Source: Aquila chrysaetos chrysaetos
Lineage: Eukaryota > Chordata > Aves > Accipitriformes > Accipitridae
DNA length: 64,000 nt
Assembly (NCBI RefSeq): GCF_900496995.4
Contig: NW_024470396.1
Span: forward strand, 81,415-145,414
Direction of reading: 5' to 3'
A program made the position numbers and the translations under genes. Each line of letters begins with the position of its first letter. Position 1 is the first letter of the stretch. The notes under the pieces were generated by a model that was not told where the DNA came from, ran no database searches, and saw nothing but the letters and a program-made list of their open reading frames with translations. Shown here piece by piece: positions 55,901-63,735 of the stretch.

Positions 55901-57251
55901 GGTACGGGGACACGGGGGGGACACGGGGGGCCAGGGAGACACGGGGGGGCATGGGGGGACACAGGGATGGGGTGGTACAGGGACATGGGGGGACATGGGG
56001 ACATGGGGATGGGGGGTACGGGGACACGGGGGGGCACGGGGACATGGGGATGGGGGGTACGGGGACACGGGGGGGGGGCACGGGGACATGGGGATGGGGG
56101 GGTACGGGGACACGGGGGGCACGGGGACATGGGGATGGGGGGTACGGGGACACGGGGGGGCACGGGGACATGGGGATGGGCGGTACGGGGACACGGGGGG
56201 GACACGGGGGGGACACAGGGATGGGATGGGATGGTACAGGGACATGGGGGGGTACAGGGACATGGGGGGGCATGGGGGGACACAGGGATGGGGTGGTACA
56301 GGGACATGGGGGGGTATGGGGACATAGGGGGACATGGGGATGGGGGGGTACGGGGACACGGGGGGCATGGGGGGACACAGGGATGGGATGGGGTGGTACA
56401 GGGACATGGGGGGGTACGGGGACATGGGGGGACATGGGGATGGGAGAGTACGGGGACATGGGGGGGACACGGGGACATGGGGACGGGGGGGGTACAGGGA
56501 CACGGGGGGGTACGGGGACATGGGGGGCCAGGAGGACATGGGGGGACATGGCGGGGACACGGGGACGGGGGGGTACAGGGACATGGGGGGGCAGGGGGAC
56601 ATGGGGGGGCAGGGGGACATGGGGGGACACGCAGACGGGGACCAGGGGATCGTGGGGACATGGGGATGGGGGGGTACGGGGACATGGGGGGGCATGGCGG
56701 GACACAGGGATGAGGGGACAGGGAGACATGGGGGTACGGGGACATGGGGGGGACACGGGGGGGACACGGGGGGACACGGGGATATGGGGGTGACATGGGG
56801 GGAGCATGGGGATGGGGGCCAGGTGGACATGAGGGGACATGGGGGGACACGGGGATATGGGGGGGCATGGGGACATGGGGGGGGCATGGGGATGGGGGCC
56901 AGGTGGACATGAGGGGACATGGGGGGACACGGGGATGGGGGCCAGGAGGTCGTGGGGACATGGGGGGGACACGGGGGGACACGGGGAAGAGGGGCAGGGG
57001 GGCCCGGGGATGGGTGGGCCTGAGGACACGGGGGCAGGGCGACACGGATACGGAGACACGCCGCGGACAGGACGGGCCCCCCCTCCCCGCTACCCCCCCG
57101 CCCCCCCCCACCTTTCGCCGCCCCCGCAGCAGCCGCCAGAGCGGGGCCGGGTCCGCGTCCGCCGCCGGGCCGAGGCCGGGTCCGGAGCCGGGTCGGGCGG
57201 GCCCAGCTCGAAGGGGAAGTCCCGCACCGGGTCCCGGGAGAAGAGCCACAT
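46942..57251 (-). CDS. SCYL1: SCY1-like pseudokinase 1 (16 exons)
   Basis: SCYL1 is a catalytically inactive kinase with HEAT repeats that binds COPI and supports Golgi-to-ER traffic. Exons in transcript order: 57,112-57,251; 55,644-55,785; 55,168-55,290; 54,549-54,753; 54,010-54,100; 53,324-53,480; 52,760-52,918; 52,574-52,681; 50,944-51,057; 50,085-50,240; 49,822-50,010; 48,511-48,583; 48,041-48,226; 47,774-47,841; 47,468-47,668; 46,942-47,070. The start [61 protein letters not shown] and RATRDPFAP are diagnostic. The C-terminus ends KLD, near the RKLD COPI signal; an extra A near 46,950 disturbs the preceding frame. Further slips lie in exon 1 (near 57,170-57,190) and exon 15. The REKW-type segment before DMWRL was not found. 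Sum is near 747 residues, against 808 in human. Confidence 0.95.
48690..49800 (-). repeat. Palindrome-bearing minisatellite in SCYL1 intron 11
   Basis: About fourteen units combine GAGCACCCTGACCCCCAGCA with CCCATTGCAATGGGACTCCC. Each carries the perfect 14-base palindrome CCCATTGCAATGGG (one copy ATTGCAAAGGG, one TCCATTGCAATGGG, one degraded at 49,785). Higher-order blocks of about 210 bp (for example 49,112-49,310 and 49,322-49,590) show recent expansion. Long frames on both strands are artefacts of the repeat. Confidence 0.92.
50290..50940 (-). repeat. GACCCAGGTGTCTGGGGGG-type repeats in SCYL1 intron 9
   Basis: Short units (GGGACCCAGGTGTCTGGGG, GACCCAAGTGATTGGGGGG, CCCAGGAGTTTGGGGGG) recur in mixed order across the intron. 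Confidence 0.8.
51175..52570 (-). repeat. About 1.4-kb minisatellite in SCYL1 intron 8
   Basis: Roughly thirty units of about 46-60 bp are built from GACCCGCAGGGACAGGGACC, CCGGCGTCTGGCCCCACGG and either AAAACAAG or CCAGGAG. Two alternating unit types form higher-order patterns. All six frames stay open for long distances, so the long predicted proteins here are spurious. Confidence 0.93.
52920..53320 (-). repeat. GGGACAGGGATGGG-type simple repeats in SCYL1 intron 6
   Basis: Purine-rich imperfect repeats of GGGACGGGGACGGG and GGGAGAGGGATGG fill the intron on the plus strand. Confidence 0.7.
53500..53880 (-). repeat. CCCAGGGGGGTGGGGGGAAC repeats in SCYL1 intron 5
   Basis: Units with GGGGACACAGGTCGTTG, GGGTTTTGGGGGCACCC and AACCCAGGCAACCGGGG words repeat with a period near 80-130 bp. 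Confidence 0.7.
54180..54530 (-). repeat. CCCCACGTCCCCCCCATGGCCCTGTG repeats in SCYL1 intron 4
   Basis: A unit of about 95-125 bp with ACGTCCCCCCCATGGCCCTG and CACAAGACCCCCATG repeats three times between exons 4 and 5. Confidence 0.75.
55800..57010 (-). repeat. 1.2-kb GGGGACATGGGGATGG minisatellite in SCYL1 intron 1
   Basis: Units such as GGGGACATGGGGATGGGGGG followed by GTACGGGGACACGGGGGG repeat from about 55,800 to 57,010 with a basic period near 24-30 bp and longer composite blocks. The plus strand is almost pure G-rich with GGGG runs at regular spacing. Open frames are artefacts. Confidence 0.92.
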
Positions 57252-57720
57252 CGCGGGGGCCCGGGGGGGGCCCGGGGGGGGGGGGGGTCCGGGGGGGGCC
57301 GAGGCCGGCGCGGGCCCAGAGGCGGCGGCGGCGGCGCCGGGCGGGAGGATCCGGTGGCGGACCAGGGGGCGGGGCCGGGGCGGGGCCTGGGGCGGGGCCT
57401 GGGGCTGAGAGTGGGGCCGGGCCGGGGCCGCGCGGGGAAGGGGAGGGGCGAGGGGAGGGGCCGGGGAGGGGGGCGGAGCCGAAGAAGGGGGTCTGAGACG
57501 GAGCCGCTGGGGAGGCGGGGAGGAGCGAGGGGCGGGGCGGGAGAGCGAGGGGCGGGGCGAGGGGGCGGAGAGCGGTGGGCGGGAGGAACGAGGAGCGGGG
57601 CTGGAGAGGGGGCGGGGAGGAGCGAGGGGCGGTGCCCCGGGGGGCGGGGCTCGAGAGGGGGGGCGTGGAGGACACGCGGCCACCAACTGGCCGCCAGGCT
57701 GGCGGGACCAGGCAGTGACG
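57252..57720 (-). promoter_or_regulatory. SCYL1 promoter: CpG- and GC-box-rich region
   Basis: Directly upstream of the SCYL1 start codon, the DNA is CpG-dense with more than ten GGGGCGGGGC/GGGCGGAGC boxes in tandem-like order (57,362-57,660). No TATA box was seen. This fits a housekeeping promoter. Confidence 0.6.
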
Positions 57721-57723
57721 TCA
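57716..57723. promoter_or_regulatory. Perfect cAMP-response element
   Basis: TGACGTCA is the full palindromic CREB/ATF site, about 465 bases upstream of the SCYL1 start codon. A half site (TGACGT) follows at 57,739. Confidence 0.55.
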
Positions 57724-57858
57724 AGGGGAACGGGCAGTGACGTACGTAGTGGGTGTCAGGGTCACGCCGGCGGTGGCACAGGCCCGTGACATCACCCCCC
57801 CGTCCATCCCCCACCCCCGACACCAGGGACAACACGAGGCCAGTCAGGTCTCAGCAAG

Positions 57859-57864
57859 TTTATT
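57859..57864 (-). terminator. Minus-strand AATAAA downstream of the lncRNA 3' end
   Basis: TTTATT on the plus strand, in the context CAAGTTTATTGG, is AATAAA on the minus strand about 960 bases beyond the tRNA-like module. It could end a readthrough transcript of the lncRNA locus. Confidence 0.4.
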
Positions 57865-57869
57865 GGTCA

Positions 57870-58490
57870 CTGGGGGTCCCCGCCATGATACGGGGTCTGT
57901 TGTGACACGGGCTCATCAAAGCGGTACAGGGTCCCCGTCGCGATACGGGCTCCGCTGTGACACGGGCTCGTCAAAGCAGTACAGGGTCCCTGTCGCGATA
58001 CGGGCTCCATTGTGACATGGGCTCGTCAAAGTGGTACAGGGTCCCCATCCCGATACAGGCTCCGTGACACAGGCTTGTCAAAGCAGTACAGGGTCCCTGT
58101 CGCGATACGGGCTCCATTGTGACATGGGCTCGTCAAAGTGGTACAGGGTCCCCATCCCGATACAGGCTCCGTGACACAGGCTTGTCAAAGCAGTACAGGG
58201 TCCCCGTCACGATACAGGGTCTCTTGTGACACGGGCTCATCAAAGCAGCACAGGGTCCCCATCACGATACAGGGTCCCCATCACGATACAGGGTCCGTTG
58301 TGACATGGGCTCGTCAAAGTGGTACAGGGGCCCCATCCTGGCGTGGAGTCCTCGAAGGAACATGGGGTCCCGGTCATGCTATAGGGTCTCCGTCATGATA
58401 CGGGGTTCCCATTGCAATACTGGTCTTGAAAGAGACAGAGGGTTCCTGTCGTGGCACAGAGTCCTCAAAGAAACATGGGGGCCCCTGTCA
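57870..58490. repeat. About 55-60-bp minisatellite between SCYL1 and the lncRNA
   Basis: About ten units of GTACAGGGTCCCYGTCGCGA, TACGGGCTCCATTGTGACAY and GGGCTCGTCAAAG repeat with little divergence, fading into GATACAGGGTC words to 58,490. Confidence 0.9.
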
Positions 58491-58815
58491 TGACAAGGGG
58501 TCACCCCGTCCCTGTATGGTGGGATCCCCCAAACAACACCAAGGCCCCAGAGGAACTGGGGGGGGGGAGGGGGCTTGTCATGATACTAGGGGGCTGAGGC
58601 CCCCGGGGGGGGGGCTTGTCATGATACAGGGGGGGCTGAGGCCCCAGAGGAATTGGAGGGGCCCTATCAGGATACAAGGGGGCCCTAGGGGCCCTATCGT
58701 GATACAGGCAGGCCCGAAGCCCCAGAGGAACGGGGCGGGGGGCCTATCACGATATGGGGGGGCCGAGGCCCCAGAGGAGGAGGGGGTGGGCCCTGTTGTG
58801 ATACGAGGAGGCAGG
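58491..58815. repeat. GAGGCCCCAGAGGAACTGG repeats
   Basis: Four or five loose units of CTTGTCATGATACAGGGGG and GCTGAGGCCCCAGAGGA fill the space just downstream of the tRNA-like module on the minus strand. No gene was seen. Confidence 0.7.
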
Positions 58816-58824
58816 CCATCAGCG

Positions 58825-58884
58825 GGCGCCGCGGGGGGTCGAACCCCGCCCCGGGTGGGTCCCGGGGGTGCCCCCACCAGCGCC
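58825..58884 (-). ncRNA. mascRNA/menRNA-type tRNA-like small RNA
   Basis: The 60-base minus-strand sequence folds by eye into a tRNA-like cloverleaf. A 7-bp acceptor stem pairs GGCGCTG with CGGCGCC (one T-G wobble); a short D-like arm is GTG-GGGG-CAC; a 7-bp arm is CCCCGGG-ACCCA-CCCGGGG; and the T-arm is CGGGG-TTCGACC-CCCCG, whose loop starts with the invariant TTCGA. It has no ordinary anticodon loop and no intron. In MALAT1 and NEAT1 RNase P cuts at the 5' side of such a module, releasing a small RNA and making the 3' end of the long RNA. The 5' end here follows the A-rich tract directly, exactly where RNase P would cut. Confidence 0.93.
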
Positions 58885-58967
58885 TTTTGCTTTTTTTTGG
58901 CCTTTTTGGGTGCGGAGGAGAAAAAGCAAAACCTGAGACAACGGGGTTCTCTCAGGAAAAGAAAAAA
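58885..58967 (-). ncRNA. MALAT1-type 3'-end triple helix (ENE plus A-rich tract)
   Basis: On the minus strand the parts appear in canonical order: U-rich motif 1 (TTTTTTCTTTT, 58,967-58,957), a stem-loop pairing CCTGAGA (58,956-58,950) with TCTCAGG (58,938-58,932), U-rich motif 2 (TTTTGCTTTTT, 58,931-58,921), a GC-rich linker, and the A-rich tract AAAAAAAAGCAAAA (58,898-58,885). In MALAT1 the two U-rich motifs clamp the A-rich tract in a U-A-U triple helix that protects the non-polyadenylated 3' end. The stem CCTGAGA/TCTCAGG and the C/G interruptions match the human element as I remember it. Confidence 0.93.
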
Positions 58968-59328
58968 CCTCCCGGAGCGGGGGGAGGGGCGCCCGCCGGG
59001 GGCCCCGCCCCACCCCTCCCCCCCGGGGTGCAAACCCCCTTCCTTTGGGGGCCCTGGCCGCATTTGGGGGAATCGGGGGGAATTTGGGGCCGGAGGAGCA
59101 CGGCGGCTCCGCGGGGGGGGAGGCGGGCGGGCGCCGCCGCTGCCCCCCGAAACACCCCGCAAAGGGGCAAAGCGAAACCCCCAGACCGTGGGAAACACGG
59201 GAAACTGCCCCAAAAAGCAACCTGGGGGCGGGGCCTCCCCGGGGGGCTTTTTTGGGGGGTGGTGGTGGTTTGTTCGGGGTTTTTTTCACTGAAAAAAATG
59301 GGGTTTGGGGTCCGGTGCACTTCCCCGG

Positions 59329-59990
59329 CGCAAAACGGGCTCAGAAAGGGCGGGGTTGGGGTCAGGCACGCGTCCCCAGCGCAAAATGGGCTCAGAAAGC
59401 AAGATTTTGGGTCGGTCGCATGCCCCCAGTGCAAAATGGGGTCAGGAAGTGGGGGGTTGGGCCAGGCACACGTCCCCCACATAAAACGGGCTTGGAAAAT
59501 GGGATTTTGGGTCCGGCACGCTTCCCCGGCGCAAAACAGGTGCAGAAAGCGGGATTTTGGGTCAGGCGCGCATCACAGGCGCAAAATGGGCTCAGGAAGT
59601 GGGATTTTGGGTTGGGCATGCATCCCCATCGCACAACGGCCTCAGAAAGCGGGATTTTGGGTCGGACACGTGTCCCAGGCGCAAAACAGGCTCAGAAAGC
59701 GGGATTTTGGGTCAGGCGCGCGTCCCGGGCGCAAATCGGGCTCAGAAAGCGGGATTTGGGGTCGGGCACGTGTCCCGGGCGCAAAACGGACTCAGAAAGC
59801 GGGATTTTGGGTCGGGCACGCGTCCCGGGCGCAAAACGGACTCAGAAAGCGGGATTTTGGGTCGGGCACGCGTCCCGGGCGCAGAACAGGCTCAGAAAGC
59901 GGGATTTGGGGTCGGGCACGTGTCCTGGGCGCAAAACAGACTCAGAAAGCGGGATTTTGGGTCGGGCACGCATCCCGGGCACGGGGGGGC
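59329..59990 (-). repeat. Thirteen tandem 50-bp units near the lncRNA 3' end
   Basis: Units beginning GCGCAAAACGG recur every 50 bases (59,329; 59,379; then to 59,779; 59,829; 59,879; 59,929), each with CTCAGAAAGCGGGATTTTGG and GTCGGGCACGCGTCCCGG. The right-hand units are nearly identical, the left-hand ones diverged, which points to expansion from the right. Frames stay open because 50 bp shifts phase and stops are rare. Confidence 0.93.
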
Positions 59991-60150
59991 CCCACTGGTA
60001 CTTACTCCGCTCGCTCACCTTTCCTGCCTCTTATTTGGGGGGGGATTTCTACTTTTTAGCCATTTTTTGTACCCAATTGTCCATTTTGGGGCAGATCGAG
60101 GCCGTTTTAGGCACCGTCGCTGCGTCAGGGGGAGAGCGGGGGAGGGGAGA

Positions 60151-60225
60151 GAAACAACAACAACAACAACAACGGGCACAACAACCGGAACAACACCAGG
60201 AACAACAGCTGGAGCAACCAAGCTC
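60151..60225. repeat. (CAA)n-derived simple repeat
   Basis: Seven AAC units followed by degenerate AACAACNNCNGGAACAACA units over 75 bases. Confidence 0.85.
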
Positions 60226-62147
60226 TTCCCTACCCCAAAAATTCTGCGACTTCTCAACTCCGATTGTTTTGGGGGAAAAAAACTGGGACAAAGGTTAAAA
60301 AAAGCCTCCCCCCTCCCCAGGCAACATGCAAAGGTGCTGACTAAGCTTTCTATTTTTTTGTAAAAAGCCACATTTTCCACTAAAAGTCCCAATTTGGGGT
60401 GTGGGCCTGGCCAACAGCACTTGCTGCATGTTTTGGGGCACTTTTGGCCTTTGGGGTTGGTTTTTATTTTTCCTTTTCAGATTTGTGGATCTGGGGGAGT
60501 GGAGCAGAATGGGGGGGGAAAGCGGCAAAACCTGCCCAGGGTGAAACTGTGCCACCCCCATCGCACCCAAATCTGGACAGAATTTCCCGGGTTTGGGAGT
60601 GAAAGCAGCAGAAATACCCTTTTTTTTGATCCCTACGTGTTTCTGAAGACCCTTTTTTGCCCCAATCTGGCGGTTTGAGACTACGGAATCCTCAGCTTTA
60701 CAGTCGGAGGCGCAGGAGCAGCGGGTGTGGGCGCCGGCCGGGGGGTCTGGAAAAAACACCTGCGAGACACAGCCCCCCCCCACCCCGTCAGCCACCTTTT
60801 GGGGTAAAAGCAGTAAAGACACCCATTTTTTTCCCATTTATCCGTAAAAACCATCGTTTCTCGCATCGCTCCACACCGGGAGGGGGGTGACGGGGTTGGG
60901 GGGGCGTAACCATGCCGCGCGGCCATTTTGGGGGCCCCAGCACTCCCCCCACCAGTGCAACCACGCCCCAACACCCCCACGATACCGAAAATGGCTGGAA
61001 ATGCCCCAAATCCGCAGCCCCCCCGCCTCCCCGACCCCAAACCGGGTGATTTTGGTGAACCGGGGGTTTGGGGCGCGCCGGGAGTACTTGCCACCATCGC
61101 AGATGAAGCCATTTGGGGGCTTTTGCCTTAATTTTTTTTGCTCCCCCCTCGCTCGCTCCTACACTTACAGCTTGTTTTGGGGGAAAAAGCCTAAATTTAA
61201 TCATCCTGCTGCTGTTTATGGAGAAAACCTGAAAATACAATTATTGCACCCCCCCCGCCCCCGCTTGGCTCCGTCCCCCTCCCCTGCTGAGCGTTTTAGG
61301 GGGTTGGGGATTTCTTTACGTTATTTTTTCCTAAGGGAAGCTCCTGGGGACGCTCGGCACGAGCCGCAATCCTGATTTTCCAGCTCCGTTTTGGGGGGAA
61401 AAAAGCGGCTTTTCTTCCAAGCTGCCTCCTACCACTGCATCTGCGGAAAGGCTGGAAACAAGCCCAAAACGCGCCGCCCCCCCTGCCACACCCCCGGGCC
61501 AGACCCTGACCCAGCTCCACCAGCCAGTAACCAACAGAAACGCCCCAAAACAACAAAATTAAATAAAAATCTTACTTCTGACCGGCTCCACATTAATCAA
61601 ATCAGTGTTTTTATCCTCAAAGGTCCCTGTGGAAAAGCTCCTGAGTGCGCTCTGGCTGCAGATTTGCCTTTTTTGGTTAAATCCCGAGACCCGGGGTCTC
61701 TTTTTATTTTTCCTTGGCATTTTTCTCACCGTTATTTGCCTTTTTTTCTTGCGTTTTGCTGCTTCCCTGAGGGGGCAAAAACACTCGAGACCCCCCCCTC
61801 CGCCCCCGCAAAAACAACCCTTTTTTTTCCTCTTTTCCAGAGAGTTTCAGCCATCCCCTCCCGCACATCGCCTTTTTTTGGGGAAAAAGAAGGGATTTTT
61901 GATCACTTACTCTGCGGCAACAGGCGGGACCTACGGAGCGCTACGGCCGGAGCCTGGTGACGCTGGAGTGGGGTTTGGGGGGGGGGGGGGAGTCCCCATT
62001 TCTTGGGGGTTTTACAGAAAAAAGGGGGGAGTGGGGGTGACGGCCACGGCGCCTGCAACGACAAGAGCCCCCCCCACCCCCCCAAACCCCCCCAGAACGA
62101 GCGGGGGGAAGGGCCTCACCCAGCTGCCGCCTCCAGCCAGTTCCTCC

Positions 62148-62918
62148 TCCAGCCCCACCAGCTCCGGCTCCGTTTTGGGGCGTTTCCTTAAATTCCTGAA
62201 AATCTCCTTCCTCCAGCAGGTTCCTGTTCGCCATTTGCTCTTTTCTTGCCTTTCTCTTCCTTTTCTCTCCAGTTTCCTGCTCCGTACCACCTTCCTCCGG
62301 CTCCTGCTCTTTTTCTCCTTATTTTTTTTTAATTTAATTTCTCCAGTTTCACCAGTTTCCACTGGCTTCGTTTCTCTTTTCTCCATTTCCTCCTCTTTTC
62401 TTCTATCCTCATTTTCTTATTTTTCTTCTATCCCCATTTTCTTATTTTTCTTCTATCCCCATTTTCTTATTTTTCTTTTATTCTCATTTTCTTATTTTTC
62501 TTCTATCCTCATTTTCTTATTTTTCTTCTATCCTCATTTTCTTATTTTTCTTCTATCCTCATTTTCTTATTTTCCTCTACTTCCTCTTTAATTTTCTCTT
62601 TTTCTCTTTTCTCTTACTTTTTTTCTTTTTTTTTTCTCTTTTCTCATTTTTGCCTGGTTTTTTTTCCTCTTTCCTCCTCTAGCTTCACCAATTTCCACTG
62701 GCTCCTCTGATTTTTCTTTTTTTTTTTTTTTCCTATCTTCTCCAATTTCCAGATGATTATTTTTTCCTTCCTCTATTTTCTGGTTTTCTCTCTTTTTTTC
62801 TTTTCTATTTTTTTTTTTTATTTCCTCCATTTTCTCCTGCAGCTTCACCCATCTCCACGGGCTCTTTTTCCCCTCAATTTTTAAGATTTCCTCCAGCTCA
62901 GCCAACTTGCACTGGCTC
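62148..62918 (-). repeat. Dispersed 28-nt motif, five copies, in the lncRNA body
   Basis: On the minus strand a motif with core CAGTGGAAATTGGTGAAGCT flanked by GAG on both sides occurs at about 62,341-62,370, 62,676-62,706, 62,835-62,864 and 62,890-62,918, with a more diverged copy at 62,148-62,173. Copies are separated by unrelated purine-rich sequence, so this is not a simple tandem array. Confidence 0.7.
62395..62575 (-). repeat. 27-30-bp pyrimidine-rich tandem repeat
   Basis: TTTTCTTATTTTTCTTCTAT followed by CCTCA or CCCCA recurs six to seven times. On the presumed sense strand it is a purine-rich GAAGAAAAATAAG array. Confidence 0.9.
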
Positions 62919-63059
62919 TTTCTTTTCCTCTTTTCTCCCTTTTTTTCCTCTTTTCTCACTTCTTTCTCCTCTTCCCCAGGGTTGCCCTGCCCAGCACCTC
63001 CTTCCCGGCTGCCAGACACTGCCTTTTACCAAAAAGTTTTTTAAAATAAAGCTCGACCG

Positions 63060-63735
63060 GCCCAAAAGTTCGCTTTATTTTTTAAGCAAAGCTCTTAAAG
63101 CTGCTTGATTTCAAGAAAAAAAAAGACGGGGGAAGCGTTAAGCTTTCTAAGGAAAAAAACATAAGCTCTAAAGCTGTTTTCTTTTGAATCTTAAAATACG
63201 GCAGTTCAGTCGTTCGGAGAAGAACGCGGAGCGAGCTGGGCGAGCTGGTGCACTTTTTTAAAAAAAAGCTTTCAAAGCTGACTGCTACATTTAAAAAAAA
63301 AAAAAAAAAAGCTCTTAAAGCTCTTTATTTTTAAAAACAAACCTCTTAAAGTGTTTTTAAAACACAACTCCAGGGCTGCTTCCTTTTATGAAAAAGAAGC
63401 TCTCGAAGCTGTTTTTTTTTTTTTTTTTAATTCTTAAAATACTGTAATTTGATAGTTAGAATTCAGAAACCAGAGCGAGCTAGGGCGTTTTTAAACGAAA
63501 AAAAAGCTTTCAAAGCTGCTTTACTTTAAAGAGGAAAAAAAAAAGCGCTTTTAAACCTGTTTTCTTTTAAAAAAAGCTTTTACAGCTCTTTACTTGCTTA
63601 AAAAAGCTCCTAAAGCTTGTTTGTTTTTTTTAAAAAGCTCTTTAAAGCTGTTTTACTTTTTTTTAAGAGCTCCTAAAGCTGCTTTCTTTAAGGAAAAGCG
63701 AAAGTTTTTTAAAGCTTTTTTTGTTGTTCTCCTAA
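63060..63735 (-). repeat. AGCTTTAAGAGCTTT-type short repeats
   Basis: AAAGCTCTTAAAGCTGCTTT-like words (plus strand) occur about fourteen times, separated by A or T runs. Two longer diverged blocks with CTTAAAATAC and AGCGAGCT words (63,180-63,250 and 63,430-63,490) suggest duplication of a unit of about 240 bases. Confidence 0.75.

Noticed and set aside
58825-58884. Interpretation as an ordinary tRNA gene
   Set aside because: The cloverleaf has a 7-bp central arm with a 5-base loop, a very short D arm and no usable anticodon loop, and it follows a MALAT1-type triple helix directly.
58887-60298. Plus-strand frames of 390-417 codons across the 50-bp array
   Set aside because: They are translations of a tandem repeat antisense to the lncRNA, with near-identical units in several frames. 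There is no start context or splice evidence.
62588-63019. A 143-codon Lys/Glu-rich minus-strand frame
   Set aside because: It is the translation of an A/G-rich tract inside the lncRNA body. There is no known domain, and the residue bias follows directly from base composition.
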